Shown piece by piece: positions 25,384 through 35,569 of a DNA stretch of 64,000 nt. The number at the start of each line of letters is the position of its first letter. Within the stretch, counting starts at the first letter, position 1. The notes beneath the pieces were generated by a model, which was given only the letters and a program-made list of their open reading frames with translations, had not been told where the DNA came from and ran no database searches. The translations under genes and the position numbers were made by a program. Source of the stretch: Sclerotinia nivalis (Eukaryota > Ascomycota > Leotiomycetes > Helotiales > Sclerotiniaceae); assembly GCA_029531795.1 (NCBI GenBank), contig JAPEIS010000012.1, positions 2,356,001 through 2,420,000 of the forward strand. The letters run 5' to 3'.

Positions 25384-26339
25384 TTTTTTTGCGAAGGATG
25401 TGAGGATGTGATGATGAACTTTGAAACACTGCAGGATGAGAAATTCGATTGCGTAAGGTAACCAATGATAAAAGTCTCAAAAGGTTTGTCAAAGATTATC
25501 GTTTGTTCCTTCGTTATTTAAGAGAGTGAGTGTGTGTATGGGGATACAGGTGTGGTTACACATACCGATGCCACCTACTAGGTCAATCAATGTCCTTACA
25601 TATGTAGCCGAGTTGGTTTTTTGTATGATAACCTTCCATAGGCCGGGATTATTTAGACATGATTGGTTGGTCCACTTGAAAAGTATAAGCAATACGAAAT
25701 TCAAATTATTCCGGCGGCACAGTCGTTGTCGTTCGTCATCCGCTGACATGAAGTTGTGAGGACTGATGTTTTATCTTTTATCTTTTATCTTTTATCTTTT
25801 ACCTTTTACCTTTTACCTTTTACACTATTAAGGTTAATTTAAGCCTTGATCTTTAAAGTAACCTTCCCCTGTCAGCCCTGAATAAAGGCGGCGCAGCAAT
25901 TGTGGATTGCCCCGTATTTACTACATTAAAACCCCTGATCTCCACGTGCCACTTACCGTAATGCACAATGCTTCCCCAGATGACGTTATTTTGGCGGTCC
26001 TCATATAATTTAACGAATGGTCGTGCACAAATCAAACCAAAGTTAATGGGGTGTAGGTGTAGGGGTATATGATTTTTGTCATCTTTACGGTGCGTGGTAA
26101 AATTTTACAAGTTCAATGACCAGTCAAGACAGAGTAACAAATGCTGCAGTATACCTTTAACAAACTGAAAATATAGATTTATTTATGTATTATCGAACCC
26201 TACAGCAACGAGATTCACAAGTTCTCGGGCAAAAACTGGCATGGCGTGAAATTCGAGTGTTTTTCATGCCTACTAAATGGCTTTTCAGAGCGAGGCAGTT
26301 GGTCCCTAGTTATGACAAACCAGCAAGAATAGTAGGTGT
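25384..26339. other. Intergenic region upstream of the monooxygenase
   Basis: About 950 bp, AT-rich, with only chance frames and one short tandem array (25769-25817). Confidence 0.5.
25769..25817. repeat. 7-bp tandem repeat, seven units
   Basis: Four copies of TTTTATC are followed without gap by three copies of TTTTACC and a partial TTTTACA. A short minisatellite about 390 bp upstream of the monooxygenase start; likely length-variable between strains. Confidence 0.9.
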
Positions 26340-27649
26340 TTAGGCGACGTCAAATGTTCTCTTGACACGGATTTGATCTGGATCCAATGAATTGAGTTCG
26401 TAAGACTGCTGATAAGCTGGTATTTTGCCAGCTGTTGTCGTTGGTATTGGCAGTGACAATGCCTCCTGGCTGCTGCTGGCTCGATTCGTTGATGAATGTC
26501 CGCCCGCAGCTTTGTTTGAAGTGGTAGGGCTACGTCGAAAAGTGGCATATCGTAACATTCCATAGCGACGTCGAAGAGTCGTTGTAAATGCAGCGATCTT
26601 CGGGTAGAGAGGCTTAAACGTGGGTAGGCTTACACATATCACGCCAGTACAGGCGTGTATCGACGTCCAGATATCAGAGTTCAAGAAGTTAACTACGGAA
26701 GCACAAGTCAGCTGGGGAACCAAAGATTTTGCGGACCACCAACCATAAGCTCCGGTTGAATTGTAGATTAAAACGACTCGTGCGATGCCTGTAACAACAA
26801 CGCTAAATCATGTTAGAATAATGGAGTACAGTACAGAGGTTTGACGTTGAAAAACTCACAAACCACCTAAGCAGAAAATGGCGATAACGAGAACCTTGGT
26901 GCGCATTGGCATTTGCAACTTCAATATCGAGCGGATAGGAAGTGTCAGAACCACAAAGTCCAGGAAAACACCGAAAGATTCGGTAATAACAACGAAGAGG
27001 TTAAATTTTGCGAAACAAGATCCAGTGGGAGTGGGATGCCACAAAAAGTCGATGGGATCGCAGCTGAAGACATTCCCAAAGAGAGCACTCAGAAAGTATG
27101 CAATGCTGAATGTATCAACAGCGATCGAAGCTAAACGGAGACTTTGGACCGGGAAAATGAATCGATACAGACACGTAAGGGAAAGTCGAGCAGCAGTCAT
27201 CGTGAACAAATAAAATGGACTGGCAATAAATTGGGCCTTTGAATCTTATCAGTGACAATGGCATGGGTGATTGAGCTCACTGCATTAGCAACAGGCTTTT
27301 AGGCGTACCTTTAGAAACGTCTCAAAAGATGCGACTTGTAGCTCCTTAGAGTCCTTATTTAAGTTTTCGGCTCCACCAACGATGGCAGCTGAAGACGATT
27401 AGCAGTGCATATTGAAGGAGACGGTTGTATATAATGGAAAGAAGAAAAGGTATGCATACACCAAACCGTTAGTCCACATAAAGGACCTAAACTTATGGCC
27501 GCTGCAACGACCCAGATATCGTCCCAGCTCCATCGTAGCTTGATGCTCTTTCGAGAATATAGTCGAAGTAGTACTGTAACCACTGCGAAAATCGTGAATG
27601 AAAATGATACACCCAGCAAAGCCCTACTATTTTGATCAAGTTTTGCCAT
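26340..27649 (-). CDS. Integral membrane protein, fungal rhodopsin-like (PTH11-related) family
   Basis: ATG at 27649 (MAKLDQNSRALLGVSFSFTI). Exons 27649-27460, 27388-27309 and 27236 to about 26863 join in phase over 71- and 72-bp introns; the last exon or exons run from about 26800 to the stop at 26340. Hydrophobic spans include VSFSFTIFAVVTVLLRLYS, SIKLRWSWDDIWVVAAAI (the family's WDD signature), a helix starting FYLFTMTAARLSLTCLYRFI, and FLDFVVLTLPIRSILKLQM. A Ser/Thr-rich cytoplasmic tail ends the protein. This is the fungal 7-TM group often annotated as a rhodopsin domain, related in layout to PTH11 receptors; ligands are mostly unknown. The join near 26700-26860 is ambiguous, and an extra 51-bp intron near 26700-26750 is possible. 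It lies divergent to the MFS gene within the probable cluster. Confidence 0.78.
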
Positions 27650-28147
27650 GCTGCGTTACCAGTGGGAGGTTAAAAAATTAAAGAGATTCCAGAGAAGTGT
27701 AGTGTCCTTATGATAATCAATGAAGTAGAAAGGGAGCGGGGTGGCTTCGCTGGCATAGGTATTATTGTACTAAATGGTAATAATCTGCGGGAATAACAGA
27801 ATTCCTACAGGTGCAAGAAAAACACTCTCTACATGGCTCCCTTGGCATGCAGATAAATGCGAGTAAGACTGTATTCAACAGATGTGTTGGAATTGCATGG
27901 CACGTGGGACGAGCGGGGATGTTACAGTAACCAGAGAGGCACAAGGAAATGGACCTGGAGTTTCGTGTCACCATAAGGATTGAAGTAACATTACATTTCG
28001 TATTCTTGGATGATGTAAGATGAAGTTTGTTTCATAGTGTGTCTTCGCACTTAGACTTCGGTAGCTACTCTTCAGACATAAAGCTTACAGCGTTGCGTTT
28101 TCAAAGAAATTTAAAGTTCAACTCAGATAGAAGTCTGACCCTCAAAG
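27650..28147. promoter_or_regulatory. Divergent promoter of the membrane protein and MFS genes
   Basis: 498 bp between two divergent starts, no coding frame of note. Shared regulation of the two genes is plausible from position only. Confidence 0.45.
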
Positions 28148-30191
28148 ATGTCTTCACCGCACGAAAACAATAGAGCCGGAGAGGGACCCAGTCTTGATGC
28201 AGCAGGTCAAAACACAAGGATTGTGTCGCCTGCTAAGATGGATGAACGAACCCAAACTCTGCCACAGGCTTTAATCCCATTCAACTATCTCAAACTTCTC
28301 GTCTAGCGTGAGATTGTATTCTTATGAAATGAAATTTCTGTTGCTAATTATGATAATGATACAGTCTCTATCTCAGCGTCTTCCTAGCAAACTTCGAAGT
28401 GTCTGTTATGAGCACTTCGCTCGTAGCCATTACGGACGACTTACAAGGCTTTGATAAGAGTAACTGGATAGTAACAACATATCTTGTTACATACACAGGT
28501 AAGTCTTTTGTGCGGGTACTAATCAGCAGTGCTGACCTATATTCTCACTAGTTTTCATACTTATATGGTCAAAACTATGTGATATATACAGTCAGAAGCT
28601 GGTTCAATCCGTCGCACTTATCCTCTTCATTGTTATTTCGGCGGCATGCGGTGCGGCACAGACAATCACACAGCTGTATTCATGAACCAGCCTTGCTTCT
28701 TGTTGGTGGTTCTGCTAACGTAGCTTCAATAGAATTATTCTTCGAGCTTTCCAAGGAATAGGAGGCGCGGGTCTCTATGCGGTACCTACAATAATGTGCT
28801 TCGAGCTATCTCCACCTCAGCAGCGTGCTAAATATATGGGTGTTATGTCAGCAGTTTTTGCGATGTCATATGTACTCGGCCCTCTTCTTGGAGGTGCAAT
28901 AAATATCACAACAACTTGGAGATGGGTCTTCTTATTGAAGTATGGTTTTAACCCCAACTTTCGCCATTCACAGAAGATACAAATCTGACAAACTTTTTTA
29001 CTTCAGTGTTCCTGCGGGCATTGTGTCTCTAATACTCCTGCTGCTAGCATTGCCATCGGATTTTCCATATCAAGGAGATCATCCAAACAATCCTTGGAAG
29101 GGCAAGCATATCGCGGCAAGGCAGTCTCTGGAAAAGATTGATTTCCTGGGAGCAGGTCTCCTACTCCTGGCCTCAGTTCTGCTAATACTCGCCATCAACG
29201 AAGCAGGTATTGGTCACTTTTTATGGTCGAATCCATTGGTGATAACATTTCTCGTTCTTGCCGCAGGGCTGTGGGCGGGTTTCTTCAGTTGGGAATTTTA
29301 CACCTCAAAGAATGATAAGTTGCCGCAGCGCCCGATGTTACCTTGGCAACTTCTCAGCAACCGTGTGTTCATTGGCATGCTCAGGTAGGTCTTCAGCAGT
29401 AGCATACTGAAACATTATACTTTCTGACAACTTCTTTCCATCAGCAATTCTTTCACTGTTGGTACAGTTTACACAATATCAGTGGTACAAATACCGCAGA
29501 GAGTTCAGACATTGGCTGGCCTTTCTCCATTGCAAGCTGGATACCGACTTCTTCCCCTCGTCTTGGCCTCCCCGCTGGGTTCTTTGACTGCGTCCTTAAT
29601 ACATAAGAGGACAAAAGTTAATTCTGTAATCGTTCTTTTAGTCGCCGCTGCCTTACAAATTGTGGGGTCAAGTCTCATCTCCATACTCCCAGTCGACGCC
29701 GAAGGCTTGGCTGGGGTCATCCCGCCCGCACAACATGGATATGAGGTGCTCTTGGGCTTTGGTCTTGGTGCAAGTATAGGCACACTATTTCTGACTGTGC
29801 AGCCAAATATCGAGCGGCGATATATAAGTATGTTCTCCAGCTTATCAGGTTGTTGTATCGTTTCGAACTAGACTGACGCTATGCAGCTGTCGCCCTTGGA
29901 GCAATAAATCAATGGCGAAGTTTAGGAGGAGCCATTGCGTTGGCAGTTGTTACAAGTGTGATGACCGAATCTATCGATTCGAAATTATCAGGATACCTTT
30001 CGTCTGAGCAACTTTATCATGTGCTCCAATCTGCCGCCACCATCCAGGAGCTTCCCGAATCGCTACAAGGTGTTACAAGATCACAATTTGGCAGAGCGTA
30101 CAATGAACAGATGAAGATCGTAATGGGATTGGCGATTGTTCAATTTTTGGCTACTCTGTTGATGTGGAAAAAACAGAACACAATTGAGTGA
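28148..30191 (+). pseudogene. MFS multidrug/toxin exporter (14-TM DHA type) with a frame break in exon 1
   Basis: Exons 28148-28307, 28365-28498, 28552-28675, 28733-28939, 29007-29384, 29445-29827 and 29887-30191; introns of 53-67 bp, all with good GT-AG ends. From exon 2 to the stop every junction keeps phase. It encodes a typical exporter: WIVTTYLVTYT with WSKLCDIYSQK (motif A region), RAFQGIGGAGLYAVPT (motif B region), SYVLGPLLGGAI (motif C) and VALGAINQWRSLGGAIAL. Exon 1 (MSSPHENNRAGEGP...) runs into TAG at 28304-28306, directly before a good GTGAGA donor. It delivers one leftover base where exon 2 needs two, so one base appears lost just before the donor. Either the gene is broken, the base is an assembly error, or another start or splice is used. 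Product export from the neighbouring cluster is the likely original role. Confidence 0.85.
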
Positions 30192-31324
30192 GAACAGGTC
30201 GCCAAGTCATGCAGCATATCCTATTATATGACCGTTGACGGACTCTATCGAGCTTTGATTACAGTCAATTGCGGTTTATGTCGAAACCAGTTATTGCACA
30301 CGACAGCGTAGGAAATCCAAGGAGGGCTTAAGCCGTAGCTTTTGGCTCTTGTTCCTGGTCTTTTTTCTCATTAGAACGCGACACATACTTGGTCAATCGG
30401 ATATTCGTAAAGGCAGTATTTTGCAATCACAAGCCATCCAGCAGCTCAGATCCTCTTGTAAACTTAACCACGCCTTGTTTGTGCAGCTCCACCGTGATGA
30501 CCATCGTGGCTTACGAGACGGGGAAACCTCCCCGAGTTCAAGGAGACCCCCGTTCCCTCGCTATTAAAGCGCATTCTTCCCCTCTACCAGCACGTAACAT
30601 TTCCTGCAACAACTCTATATTCAATAGCAGAATCAGCAGAAGCGCCGACACTGTGTAACATCGAAGCACAAACAAAGAAGAATAACTATCTTGCACCGCA
30701 ATCCCGGAGCGACATAAACACTAAACGTAATAATATATACTGGTCGCCTATCAAGCGTATCTGAAAATTCTCCTAAAACTGTAAGAGCAACGCCTTGAAT
30801 GGTTACATATGTTGTTATTGTGATGTTGGCAGGTAAATATTGGCGCCGCAAGGGGAAAACATCATGTTATGCCAATAATTAACGTGACCCATCCTATTCG
30901 AAATTGAGGAAACACTGCTGGTAGAGGCCATTCGGACGTAAAGTTCTAGGGGTTTACTGGCTCTTTATTCGAGAATTAAGTCGAACTAGCCCCCAGAGCA
31001 AATTTTCGCTAGTTACCAAACTCAATTGAGTACGGTATGAATGCTGTTACTAGATATTCGTGTTGGGATAGTTATATAGTTTGTGTAATAACACTCAGAG
31101 AGCAGAGAGATGAAGCCGAGGTAGCTTTATCACCCCACGTTCATATGGCGGATAACTCTCGTTAGTGGGGCAAGATACCAAGAACTTTATTGGGGGTAAC
31201 TCAACGGGCAACTGAGTCTTCCTTTCCCCACTGACAATATATTTGATTGATATGCAAAATATTTTCCTTTCTTCTGTTTAGTGTGTTGCTGTTTATTTTT
31301 TCCTAATTTGTTATTACTACCAAT
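30192..31324. other. Intergenic region
   Basis: About 1.1 kb. Only chance frames; presumably the MFS 3' UTR and the permease promoter (T-rich leader from about 31250). Confidence 0.5.
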
Positions 31325-33382
31325 ATGTCTTCCACTGGTCTCGAAATATCCTATCCTCCTGACCACGGAGGAGAGAAAATTGCTTCATACAGACAACCTG
31401 TTAATGAGGGATATTTGAAAGAGAAGCATGAGGAAGAAGTGCTTGGCTCCTTCTCCCCACCATATCACGATGATACGATATCCATCAACCAGACACATGA
31501 TTCTACACATCGTCAATTGAGACCGAGACACATCCAATTGATTGGTATTGGAGGAACCATTGGAACTGCTCTTTATGTTCAGATTGGTCGTGGATTGATA
31601 AATGGAGGACCAGGAAGTTTGTTCCTGGCGTTCACGATTTGGTACGTACAATTTTTTCCATACCATTGATGAATCTGGAGACATGGGATGAATCTCTTAC
31701 ACAGTGGAATGATAGGTGTACCTTCATTTTGGCCATCACAAATGTGAGTACATCTATCCGTCATTACTTAATATCTCTAATTGCCTTTCTATAGTGTATG
31801 GCAGAGATGGTAACTTACCTACCAATTTCATCACCCTTCATACGATTTGCTGGTAGATACGTCGATGAAGCATTTGGAGTTGCCGCAGGATATAACTTCT
31901 TCATATTCGAAGCTGCCCTCGTTCCATTCGAAATAGTAGCTTGTAATGTGATCATTCATTATTGGAGTGATGTCGTTCCTGCAGGTGGAATTATTGCTAT
32001 CGTAATAGTTCTTTATGGGTATGCCGACCTGAAATCTACTATTTTCCTCATTGCTAATTTTTCAGTTTCATCAATGTTTTTGCTGTTAGGTGGTATGGAG
32101 AATCAGAGTTTTATCTAGCCATGGGAAAAGTTCTGTTGATCGTTGGACTCATAGTATTTACTTTCATTACTATGATTGGTGGAAATCCTCTTCATGATCG
32201 ATTCGGTTTTCGATTTTGGTCCAACCCAGGAGCATTCGCAGAACTTTATAAAACCGGATCTCTTGGTCGCTTCCTAGGATTTCTAAATTGTCTCATTCAA
32301 GCCTCATTTACTATAGCTGGCCCAGACTATGTCTCAATGGCAGCAGGTGAAGCTCAAAATCCTAGAGTTGTAATGCCTAAAGCATTCAATGGTGTTTTCT
32401 ATCGTCTTACAGCATTTTTCGTGTTAGGAAGTTTGGCTGTGGGTATCTTGGTTCCTTATGATGACCAAGAACTCAAGGATGCTTTTACAAATGGTCTTCC
32501 TGGAGCCGCAGCCAGTCCTTATGTAGTCGCTATGAATCGACTTCGAATCAGGATCCTTCCCGATATTGTTAATGCCATGGTTCTGGGGGCAGCTTTTTCA
32601 GCAGGGAATTCTTACGTTTATTGTGCATCTAGATCACTTTTTGGTCTTGCTCTTGAAGGAAAGGCCCCCAAATTTCTTACAAAATGCACGAAGCAAGGCG
32701 TTCCAATTTACTGTGTTGGAGTTACGTTGGCTATTGCATTGTTGAGCTTTTTGCAAGTATCAAATAATGCAGCGGTTGTCCTCCAATGGTTTGTTAATTT
32801 GGTAACTGCAAGTCAATTGATTAATTTCAGTGTTATGGCCTATACTTTTATTTGTGTAAGTTCACCTGTTGAAGTCCTGGATCGACCATGGCTGATTTGA
32901 TAATGTAGTGGAAAAGAGCATGCGATGCGCAAGGACTGGATAGAGATACTTTACCTCATAAAAGTTTCTGGCAGCCATTCAGTGCATACTATGCATTAAC
33001 TGGATGTTTTATCATGACCTTTGTTAGCGGATATCCGGTTTTTCTCCCTGGTGTGTGAACTATTTTTCCTACCTCCTATTGTCTTACCTCACTCACTCCC
33101 ACTACACCAGAATCATTTTTGTGGCCTTTCAGTTCAAGCTCACTGACCTTCATTACAGGCTCCTGGGATATTCCAACTTTTCTCTTTTCTTATGCAATGA
33201 TTGGTGTTTTTCCAATTATCTTCATCGGATGGAAAATGGTCAAGAAAACAAAGTGGTTAAAACCACATGAGGTGATTTTGAGAACACAAGAAGTGGAAGA
33301 AATTGAAGAGTATACGAGGAATTATGTTGAGAGACCTCCTAAAACAAGATGGCATGGTTATGTGGATAAAATCTTCAATTAA
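31325..33382 (+). CDS. Amino acid permease (APC superfamily, 574 aa)
   Basis: Six exons: 31325-31641, 31716-31743 (a 28-nt micro-exon), 31795-32018, 32066-32855, 32909-33050 and 33159-33382; the introns (47-108 bp) keep phase throughout. The N-terminal cytosolic tail (about 65 residues) leads into the permease signature LRPRHIQLIGIGGTIGTALY at the start of TM1. Next come EMVTYLPISSPFIRFAGRYV, AAGYNFFIFEAALVPFEIVA, SFTIAGPDYVSMAAGEAQNP, and helices up to FLFSYAMIGVFPIIFIGWK. A charged tail ends at 33382. This is the YAT/AAT group of plasma-membrane proton/amino acid symporters; the transported amino acid cannot be told. The nested short exons mean an automatic call could split it. It is the last intact gene before the repeat block. 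Confidence 0.92.
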
Positions 33383-34995
33383 TGGTGGGAGAGGGAGTGC
33401 AGATAGATACGGAGAAAAATGGTCAAGTAATTTTCTCGGTCGTGACTATGGAATTGAATGTAACACCAACGTGACATTGTCTTTCTCTTAATTTTTTACC
33501 AATGACCACGGGTTGCCGAGTCAAAACATTTTTAACTGTTGATTTTGTATTCAAATATGCGACCTTTCAATATCATCCAGCGAAATTTGATTTCATTGTT
33601 CCTTCTTTAAGATGTCTAAAAATGAAGTGAGGGGTTCATTTGCGGGAGTAGGATTATCCGCTCCGGGGGTCTTCTTAACAAGTGCCGAGGGCAGGTCAAC
33701 AACCACAATGAAACTCCAGCGCTCATTTACAACACGCCTCTTCCGATCAAGACAATCCGCCGACCACCTCATTACCGGCGTATCTTAAAGCGATCACGGT
33801 GCGAAAAGAAGAAATTCCAAGGGAAGACCGAATGTGCGGACAGACTTAAGATTTCGATGGCCGATCCTCGAGCATGAACAGACAAGACTATACGCGACAA
33901 GTAGATGGGCAATAGTCTTTTGCGGCAAAATATTGGAAATCTGTGGTGATCGGAGTAGGTGTTAGGAGGTTGAGTCTCTGTCACCGATACTGCAGAAGGT
34001 GGATAGATTTCATAGGGGCTCCTTTATGCAAAGCGGACCTTTACCTACCTACAATGGCAACGGAGCACTACCGTGGGAAAAGCTATGCTATCTAAATTGC
34101 CGATCTCTGGAATTTATTTGACTGCTCGATACTCCGAGCCGATTTGGAACTTAGGGTGCTCAAGCTTGACGCAAGTACATGAATAGCCGCAAATTCAGAC
34201 GCGATAATACCACAAGCTGTAATCCTCGAAGCCATTGCCCGGGGAATTATGTCGCTATAACCCGGCGGATAAACATTCATCGAACTATCATGAACATGCT
34301 TCCGTATTCCTCGGTGGATTTATCATATTCAAATCCATCTAGCGGCGGACAAGAAGTCTTGTGGATGAGTTAGATTCTTTCTATACTCTTCATCACTACA
34401 TCTCTACAAATGTCTCGTTTTAATTTTATATAATCTTTTGTACTTTTGATGTCGCGGCCTTTGTGGAATATGAGATGTGCTACGATATATTTGAAGTTTA
34501 AACGCATCCATTGTTGAGAAGATCCGAGTCTTCACGTCTCAAATGTTTCATGCCTAGGATTTATGCTGAGATTACTAGCTGTTCAACATCAAATGGCCGA
34601 ACCCAGGTCTTTTCAGACGACAAACAGGAAGCTAAAGCCACGAATGCTGTTTGTACTGCTGTTTGAGCTTGACAATAGGTTGCCTAATATCTGTTTTTGA
34701 CTTCTGCCACCCTGAACATTTAAACCATAACCATGAATGCCAGTGCATGATTCAATGGCACATGATGAGTCAACAAATCAAAACTTCATTTTCTTGTATG
34801 AAGCTCATTTGCACTGCCGCAATTCTTTGTTTGTTTGTTTCTATCCAATCTCAATCCAGTACCTGATATCACATTCCAAACCCCTTCCACTTTTTCTATT
34901 TTAATTTATTCATTGTTCGACTTTCGGAAATTTCCAGGGAAATGATCATACTAGGTACCTCCCCTTGATCACTAATTGTCGGGATCACGGTCATA
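33383..34995. other. Gene-poor spacer before the repeat block
   Basis: About 1.6 kb with base composition still like the gene region. Only short chance frames; nothing else seen. The change to AT-rich repeat DNA occurs at about 35.0 kb. Confidence 0.5.
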
Positions 34996-35008
34996 TGATC
35001 ATGAATGT
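34996..35008. repeat. 13-bp target-site duplication, left copy
   Basis: TGATCATGAATGT occurs here and again at 40962-40974, exactly flanking the LINE at 35009-40961. Confidence 0.8.
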
Positions 35009-35309
35009 GTGTGTGTGTGTGTTATTATTTAACGGCCGGAGACCGGGGACGAAGTCCCCTTTCTCGTTGCATACTCTATTGGATCAAAGGCCGCCAGGGA
35101 GTTACTCCTGGGCTATGAATAGTTACGTATATATAACTATATCTAAGAATTGAATGATTTGTAGACACATTTCTATAATTGCCATAATCTTGTTTTTACT
35201 TTGTGATCCTTTAAAGGGATTATGTAATATTATCAAATCTGCCAAGCTGTAGTTGGTCCGCCCTTGGCCCTATAACTTTCCTAATACAATTGCTTATCCA
35301 AAAAGAAAA

Positions 35310-35341
<32 letters not shown>

Positions 35342-35569
35342 AGAAAATACAAAGGAAAAATTTCATTATTATTAATTTATTCACCCTCGAGAATATTGTT
35401 ATCTCTTGGAAGAGGTATAAGGTTTGATATCAGAATAGATTCCAAAGGAAGGTATCGGGGGTATATATCGATGAAGAAATTGGTTCTATTTGTCTATTCT
35501 ATCAATTTTCTAGTTTTTTTGTAAATATTGTAAAGATATAAAAGAAGGATTTCAAATTTGTCTTTCGAA

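Noticed and set aside
25769..25817. Short regular repeat considered as CRISPR or telomere-like
   Set aside because: Seven-base units without spacers; a simple minisatellite.
28148..28307. Alternative frame of MFS exon 1 that would match exon 2 phase
   Set aside because: That frame is open only from about 28248, has no ATG and reads poorly, so a one-base loss in the natural frame is simpler.
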